The translations under genes were made by a program, and so were the position numbers. A stretch of 64,000 bases of DNA from Polytrichum commune (taxonomy: Eukaryota > Streptophyta > Polytrichopsida > Polytrichales > Polytrichaceae): contig OX485807.1 of the NCBI GenBank assembly GCA_950295325.1, forward strand, positions 18,571,666 through 18,635,665, in the 5' to 3' direction. The notes under the pieces are model-generated. The model saw only the letters and a program-made list of their open reading frames with translations, did no database searches and was not told where the DNA came from. Positions 59,665 through 64,000 of this stretch are shown here, piece by piece. The first letter of the stretch is position 1, and each line of letters begins with the position of its first letter.

Positions 59665-62174
59665 TATGAGCCCAAAATGAGTGCTCATATTTGTTTTATG
59701 TTTAGAACCTACTTAAAATTGCATTTGGAGTGTGTTAAAACAATCAAAAGTATAAAAAGAATGAGGCTTGGTGTGGATTTATGTTTAGGCCTTAAGCCAT
59801 TTTGTGTGGTGAATTAGAAGCTTAGTGACATTAGGGAATATTTTGATTAGAGGAGTAGTGCTTGATGAGGCAAAGGGAAGTGCCTTTGATTTAAATGTTT
59901 GAATTAGAACATGTTCTTGTTGGTTTAGGGGGTGAGGGTTTAATGGATAGGATAAGGTCCTACTAAGTAGGAGAGGATTATAAGGTTGTGGTCTTGGGTG
60001 CACCTTCCTTCACTCCTATCCTCTCACCCTCCTCCTCTCTCTCCCTCATTCAATTTCTCTCTTCTCTTCCTCTTCCTCCTCCTCTCTTCACTTCTCTTTC
60101 TCTTCTCCTCTCTCTCTCTTCTCTAGGAAGTTGAGCTCTTAGAGCTCGGGAAAAAATGTGGAATTAGGTAGGGGACTTAGTGGGATTAGTGGAATTAGGT
60201 AGGTGAATTAGGGGGAGGCCTTGGAGAAGCTCTTTTGTGTTCATTTTCTAGTTTTTGTGGTTGAGGGTTGTCGCAACCCTTGCTAGCCCCCCCTTGACCA
60301 TCTTGCCAATTTTCAATTCTAGCAAAGGTTACGAACGCTAACCCTTCGCATTCCGCCATGCTAATGGATAGCTCCTCTTACCCCGGACCAATAATTCATA
60401 AGAGGGAACCAACCCTCCTACTTTACTTTCGGGACTCACCCCTTAATCGGTAACCCATTTCCCCAATGTGGACTTCCATCCATGGAAGTCCAATCCTATG
60501 TTGATCATCGCATTGCCGGAGCAACACTACAACAACCCGAACCATACTAGGCAACTATGGCCTCACAATAGGCCAAAGCCCATGGAGGCCTTGCCGTTCG
60601 GCCTCGGGTGGGTGAGGCCACACCACCTCACCCATATAAGCCTCTAGGACTCTACACGGAGCCCCTATCCCACCGCCAACCAACCTCTTGTCTCTCTACC
60701 AAGAGTTGGGGCCAAGTGGACATTTTCCCTTAGCTGCTGGGCCTAGAACCCCCCCAGCAGCTTCAGACCATCATAACTTCCTTGTATGATGTCTGATCAT
60801 AACAACCAACCACTCCATCCTCATCTACGCTTCACGTAGATGCCGATGGACTCCTCGCTTGCCCCATTCGGGCAAGGCTTGAGGAAGTTATGCCTGTTTG
60901 AACCTTGGCAGTCCCGGGAATCACTCCCAGGCACTGCTGTACCAGGGCGCTGTCCCGGGACAGCACCCCACTCAAATGGCCATAACTCCTAGCTCACACC
61001 TCCGATTGAGGTGTTCTTGAGCATTCTAGAATCACCACGCCATGAGCTACGCATAGCTCATGGCCTTACCCTTGTGCCTCCTAGTCTCCGTGGGTGGGAG
61101 GCGTTCCCAACGCCCGGGCCCTCACCCACACTAGGATCACTTGGGCCCTCTCACCAATGGCGCCACAAGTCCCGGGTGTCACTCCGGGGTCCCCCTTGTG
61201 CCCATGGTGTTTCGGGCACTCCTCATGGAGAGGTGCGCGACAAGGGTGGAGAAACTTAGTTAGAAGTAGCCGCAGCTAAGGAGCTGGGTTTATTTAATTA
61301 GAAGTAAGGAGCTGGGTTTATGAAGGAGCTGGGTTTATTTAATTAGAAGTAAGGAGCTGGGTTTATGAAGGAGCTGGGTTTATTTAGTTAGAAGTAGGGA
61401 GCTGGGTTTATGAAGGAGCTGGGTTTATTTAGTTAGAAGTAAGGAGCTGGGTTTATGAAGGAGCTGGGTTTATTTAGTTAGAAATAGCCGCAACTAAGAG
61501 CTGGGTTTATTAGTTAATTAGTGCCTACTAGCCTAATTAGCCTCCCAGTTAATTAGTCTTTGGTTAGTTCAAACTACACCCTACCTTAGATTGTTGGTTA
61601 AGTGTGTGGCTACATGGTGGCATTAAGATACAAAGTTGGTGCTGAGCTACGGGGTTGACATTAAACGTGGAGTTGACACTAAGCTGCGGAGCGGGCATCA
61701 AGTGCGGGGTTGCTATCAAGCTGAGGAGTTGGCCATTAATTCATGGATTCAACAAGTGAAAGTTTTGCTAAGACCAAAAGCTCAAGAGGAATATCGGCAA
61801 GGGCATGTGTGGCAAAGACTATGACTTGGGAGCTTGAGTCGGCTAAGGAAGTAACCATACACGATACTAATGGTATCGAGGCATCATTGTCTCAAGCAAA
61901 GTGTGAAGCTAAGAAGGTTTCAAAATAAATGAAAATCATTAAAAATGAGAAGTAGTGAGCTAGTCACTCTCACATGGAGAGTGGAACACGCTCTAAGGGG
62001 TAAGTAGGAGGAAGGGTGCTTGTGAACTCTTGGAAGAAGTTAATAAAGACTAGCACGACTAGTGCATTGGTGGAGAGTTGAATTTCATGTTTCTACGATT
62101 ATCGACATAAGACATGTGATTCTCAAACCCATACCCGGACTAGGACGCTTAAAGGTGGTGGGTTTGGCCTCACA
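59665..62174. mobile_element. 2510-bp LTR-like insertion in the RT, TSD CTTGC
   Basis: Begins TATGAGCCCAAAATGAG and ends GGCCTCACA. CTTGC is duplicated at 59660-59664 and 62175-62179, and the RT resumes in phase after it. The related copy at 62618 begins TGTGAGCCC, so the original ends were TGTGAG...CTCACA. It has a TATAAAAAG box about 85 bp in, a pyrimidine tract (about 60000-60125), a GC-rich middle (60600-61230) and the minisatellite at 61276-61490. There is no protein-coding region and no second internal LTR, so it is a long solo LTR or a non-autonomous element. Confidence 0.75.
61276..61490. repeat. Composite 45-bp minisatellite, ~4.5 units
   Basis: Alternating GGAGCTGGGTTTATTTAATT-type (28 bp) and GGAGCTGGGTTTATGAA (17 bp) modules form a higher-order 45-bp unit, nearly identical between copies. 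Confidence 0.93.
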
Positions 62175-62179
62175 CTTGC

Positions 62180-62617
62180 ATCGGTGGGGATTGCGCTTAC
62201 ACCATAGCAAGTGCAATTTTTTCTATGACCAATTGGCATACCTAGGTCATATGATTATTCCGGAAGGTGTTGGGGTGCAACAAGCTAAGGTGGATGCCTT
62301 GCAGAAGATCCCGGGACCGGTCGATGTGCCGAGACTTCGTGCTTTCTTGGGCTTGGCGAATTACTACGGACGATTCGTCAAGAACTTTAGCTTGATCGCC
62401 AAGCCTCTCACCATTCTCACGAGCAAGGACCAACCTTGGATTTGGGATCGTGAGCAACAACAGGCATTTGAAACGTTGAAACAGAGACTGGGTACGGCTC
62501 CAGTGCTTCGACGTCCAGATGTTTTCAAATCTTTCCAATTGCATACGGATTGGAGCTCATTGGGCTTGGAAGCAATTCTCACTCAAAAGGACAATGTTGG
62601 TCGGGAGTATGTTGTTG
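62180..62617 (+). pseudogene. Reverse transcriptase end and RNase H start
   Basis: Continues the RT after the insertion: RWGLRLHHSKCNFFYDQLAY, LGHMIIPEGVGVQQAKVDAL, FLGLANYYGRFVKNFSLIAK (RT connection), then the RNase H start APVLRRPDVFKSFQLHTDWS, in which the usual TDAS is TDWS, and REYVVV. The frame is open but is cut by another insertion at 62618, where YASRS is expected. Confidence 0.85.
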
Positions 62618-64000
62618 TGTGAGCCCAAAATGGTGCCCACATGTGGTGATTAACTCTTCGAAACCAATTTTAGTTTGACTTTGATGTGTTATGATTATTC
62701 ACAAAACATAAAAAGAGTGAAGTGTGGTGTGGATTTAAGTTTAGGCATTAGAATGTGTGGTGTAGTTATTTCAAGGTTTGATTTCAATAAGAGGATGCCT
62801 TGATTATGGGAGTAGTGGGTAAGGTGAAGCAAGGTGAGCTCCGCGGGTTAAATGCCCACTTTTGGATCCACCTTGGTAGTTTAGGAAGAAGGAAGCTTGG
62901 TGGTTGGGGATTAGTCCCTACTTTGGAGGAGAGGGTTAAAGGATTGTGATTGGAGGTGCTAATCCTCTCACCCTATCCTCACCTCTCTCTCCCTCTTTGC
63001 TACTTAAGGTGCTTTCTCTCTCATTTACAACTCTCTCCATCAAGCGCTCTCAAGGGAGCAAGCTCTTAAGAGCTTGAGCCACGTGTGTGGGTCATTAGTT
63101 TTAGTGAAGTTAAGTAGTTAAGCTCTCCCTCTCAAATCCTCTCAAGGGGAGCGAGCTCTTAGAGTTTGAGGCTTATGTGTGGATTAGTTAGTTATAGTGA
63201 AGTTAGGAAGTTAATCCCTCTTATGAGTAGGGGAAGCTTAGAGTCATTGGACTAAGCTCATGAGTAGTGGTTAGATTGGATTAATTTAGTGGGAGGTGTG
63301 CATTCATTAGTTAAGAGGCTTAGATGAGCAATTGATTAAGCACTAGAGTTGAAATTAGTTTGGTGTTGATTTCATCAACTGCTGCTGGGACTGCTGGTCC
63401 AGGGGCCTCCCAAGGCTCAACTGCTGCCGGGACTGCTAGTCCAGGGGCCTCCCAAGGCTCAACTGCTGCCGGGACTGCTAGTCCAGGGGCCTCCCAAGGC
63501 TCGTTATCTCAGTAGCCGAAAGGGCCGAGACCAGCTCATTGAAGTGGTGAAAGCGAAGGTCAACTTTAAGGGAACTTGGATGGTTGGTTTAAGCTGGGTT
63601 ACCGAGGAATGGGTTTAGGGGCCTAAAGCTTAGCCCAAATCGAACATTATCACTAAAACTAAGCATAGGGCAAGTTATGCATTTTATATTATTCTAGTGC
63701 ATATGTAAGTTTTAGACTTATTAGGCTAGGTAGTGTGAGGTGTGGTTTGCTAGTAAATGTAATTGGGGTGGACTAGTAAGAACAGTGTTTTTGAACGCTC
63801 GCATCTTATTGGGCAAATAAATCACTTGCATTATTAATGGAGAAGGTGGATGACCCCCGCGATGACGAGACAAAGGAGGTTAGGCCAAAGGTTGCGAGGG
63901 GGATGTCTTTAAAGGCATGTGTGACCACGGCCGCGGGTTGGACTCTTGAGAAAGCCAACTCTAGCACAAGCCAAGAGGCCAACATTAATAAAGTACAATG
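62618..64000. mobile_element. Second LTR-like insertion, same family, runs off the window
   Basis: Begins TGTGAGCCCAAAATGGTG and matches the 59665 element over its first ~150 bp (ATAAAAAGA box, TGTGGTGTGGATTTA-GTTTAGGC), again in a CTCTCTCC tract and in an AGCTCTTA-AGAGCTTGAG motif. It cuts the RNase H frame after Val-Val-Val. The 42-bp minisatellite at 63377-63502 lies inside. Its right end is outside the window. Confidence 0.7.
63377..63502. repeat. 42-bp minisatellite, exactly three units
   Basis: Three units of AACTGCTGCCGGGACTGCTA, GTCCAGGGGCCTCCCAAGGC and TC. Units 2 and 3 are identical and unit 1 differs at two sites. It sits in the second LTR-like insertion. Confidence 0.95.

Larger units (their letters stand above)
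52495..64000 (+). mobile_element. Degenerate Ty3/gypsy-type retrotransposon carrying a C5-MTase
   Basis: Order on the plus strand: candidate LTR, gag with zinc knuckle, retropepsin-like segment, C5 cytosine methyltransferase, reverse transcriptase, RNase H start. The rest (RNase H end, integrase, 3' LTR) is beyond the window or lost. RT landmarks are CGDYRPVNRKTKSDRYPMPI, STLDLRSGYHQLPL, FLPFGLKN and YIDD. The RT to RNase H order supports a Ty3/gypsy-type pol, but integrase is not seen. In-frame stops, frameshifts and three nested insertions (54118-55397, 59665-62174, 62618 onward) show the copy is dead. Confidence 0.85.

Noticed and set aside
60100..61280. Short frames in the GC-rich part of the LTR-like insertion
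   Set aside because: Pro/Gly/Arg-rich by composition, with no gag or pol motif and no similarity to known proteins that I can recognise.

Overview
The window is nuclear DNA from a green plant of the streptophyte lineage, probably a non-seed plant or a close algal relative with a large, transposon-rich genome. The evidence is a plant-type Ku70 ending in a SAP motif, a DAWDLE/SNIP1 FHA gene, a chloroplast phosphoribulokinase with a transit peptide, an N-myristoylated CDPK, GT-AG introns of 50 bp to about 2 kb, and AT-rich intergenic DNA full of diverged repeats. The species cannot be fixed from the sequence alone.

Layout. 1-3592 (+): last 11 exons of Ku70. 3593-7660: intergenic. 7898-13191 (+): complete ten-exon DAWDLE homologue, with a ~270-bp tandem repeat in intron 1. 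13192-25200: about 12 kb without a gene, holding a 335-bp tandem array, TIR elements and foldback (MITE-like) hairpins. 25752-28718 (+): five-exon phosphoribulokinase, followed by a repeated 3' flank. 31028-32743 (-): CDPK whose coding region has no intron. 33461-35120 (-): an unrecognised two-exon reading frame that may be the CDPK leader. 35204-41360: repeats, including a Harbinger-like MITE with intact TIRs and a TAA duplication. 41363-44430 (-): conserved plant protein with an N-terminal SAP-like motif, a KEN box and RxxL. 46582-50564 (-): divergent cyclophilin-like gene whose last five exons join in consistent phase. 52495 to the window end (+): a decayed Ty3/gypsy-type retrotransposon.

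The most interesting object is that retrotransposon. Between its protease and reverse transcriptase it carries a C5 cytosine DNA methyltransferase domain of DNMT3-like type (FGGIGTG, PCQ and FENV motifs and an RPR-type motif VIII). Retrotransposon-borne DNMTs are known from charophytes and dinoflagellates, so the principle is not new, but the domain order here and this host deserve a check. The copy is degenerate. It has at least ten in-frame stops, all of kinds that single C-to-T changes could make, several frameshifts, and three later insertions: one in gag with a GCGG(T) duplication, one in the RT with a CTTGC duplication, and one in RNase H. The last two belong to the same LTR-like family.

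The host genes act in separate pathways: DNA end joining (Ku70), pri-miRNA processing (DAWDLE), the Calvin cycle (PRK), calcium signalling (CDPK) and possibly protein folding (cyclophilin-like). Nothing suggests co-regulation.
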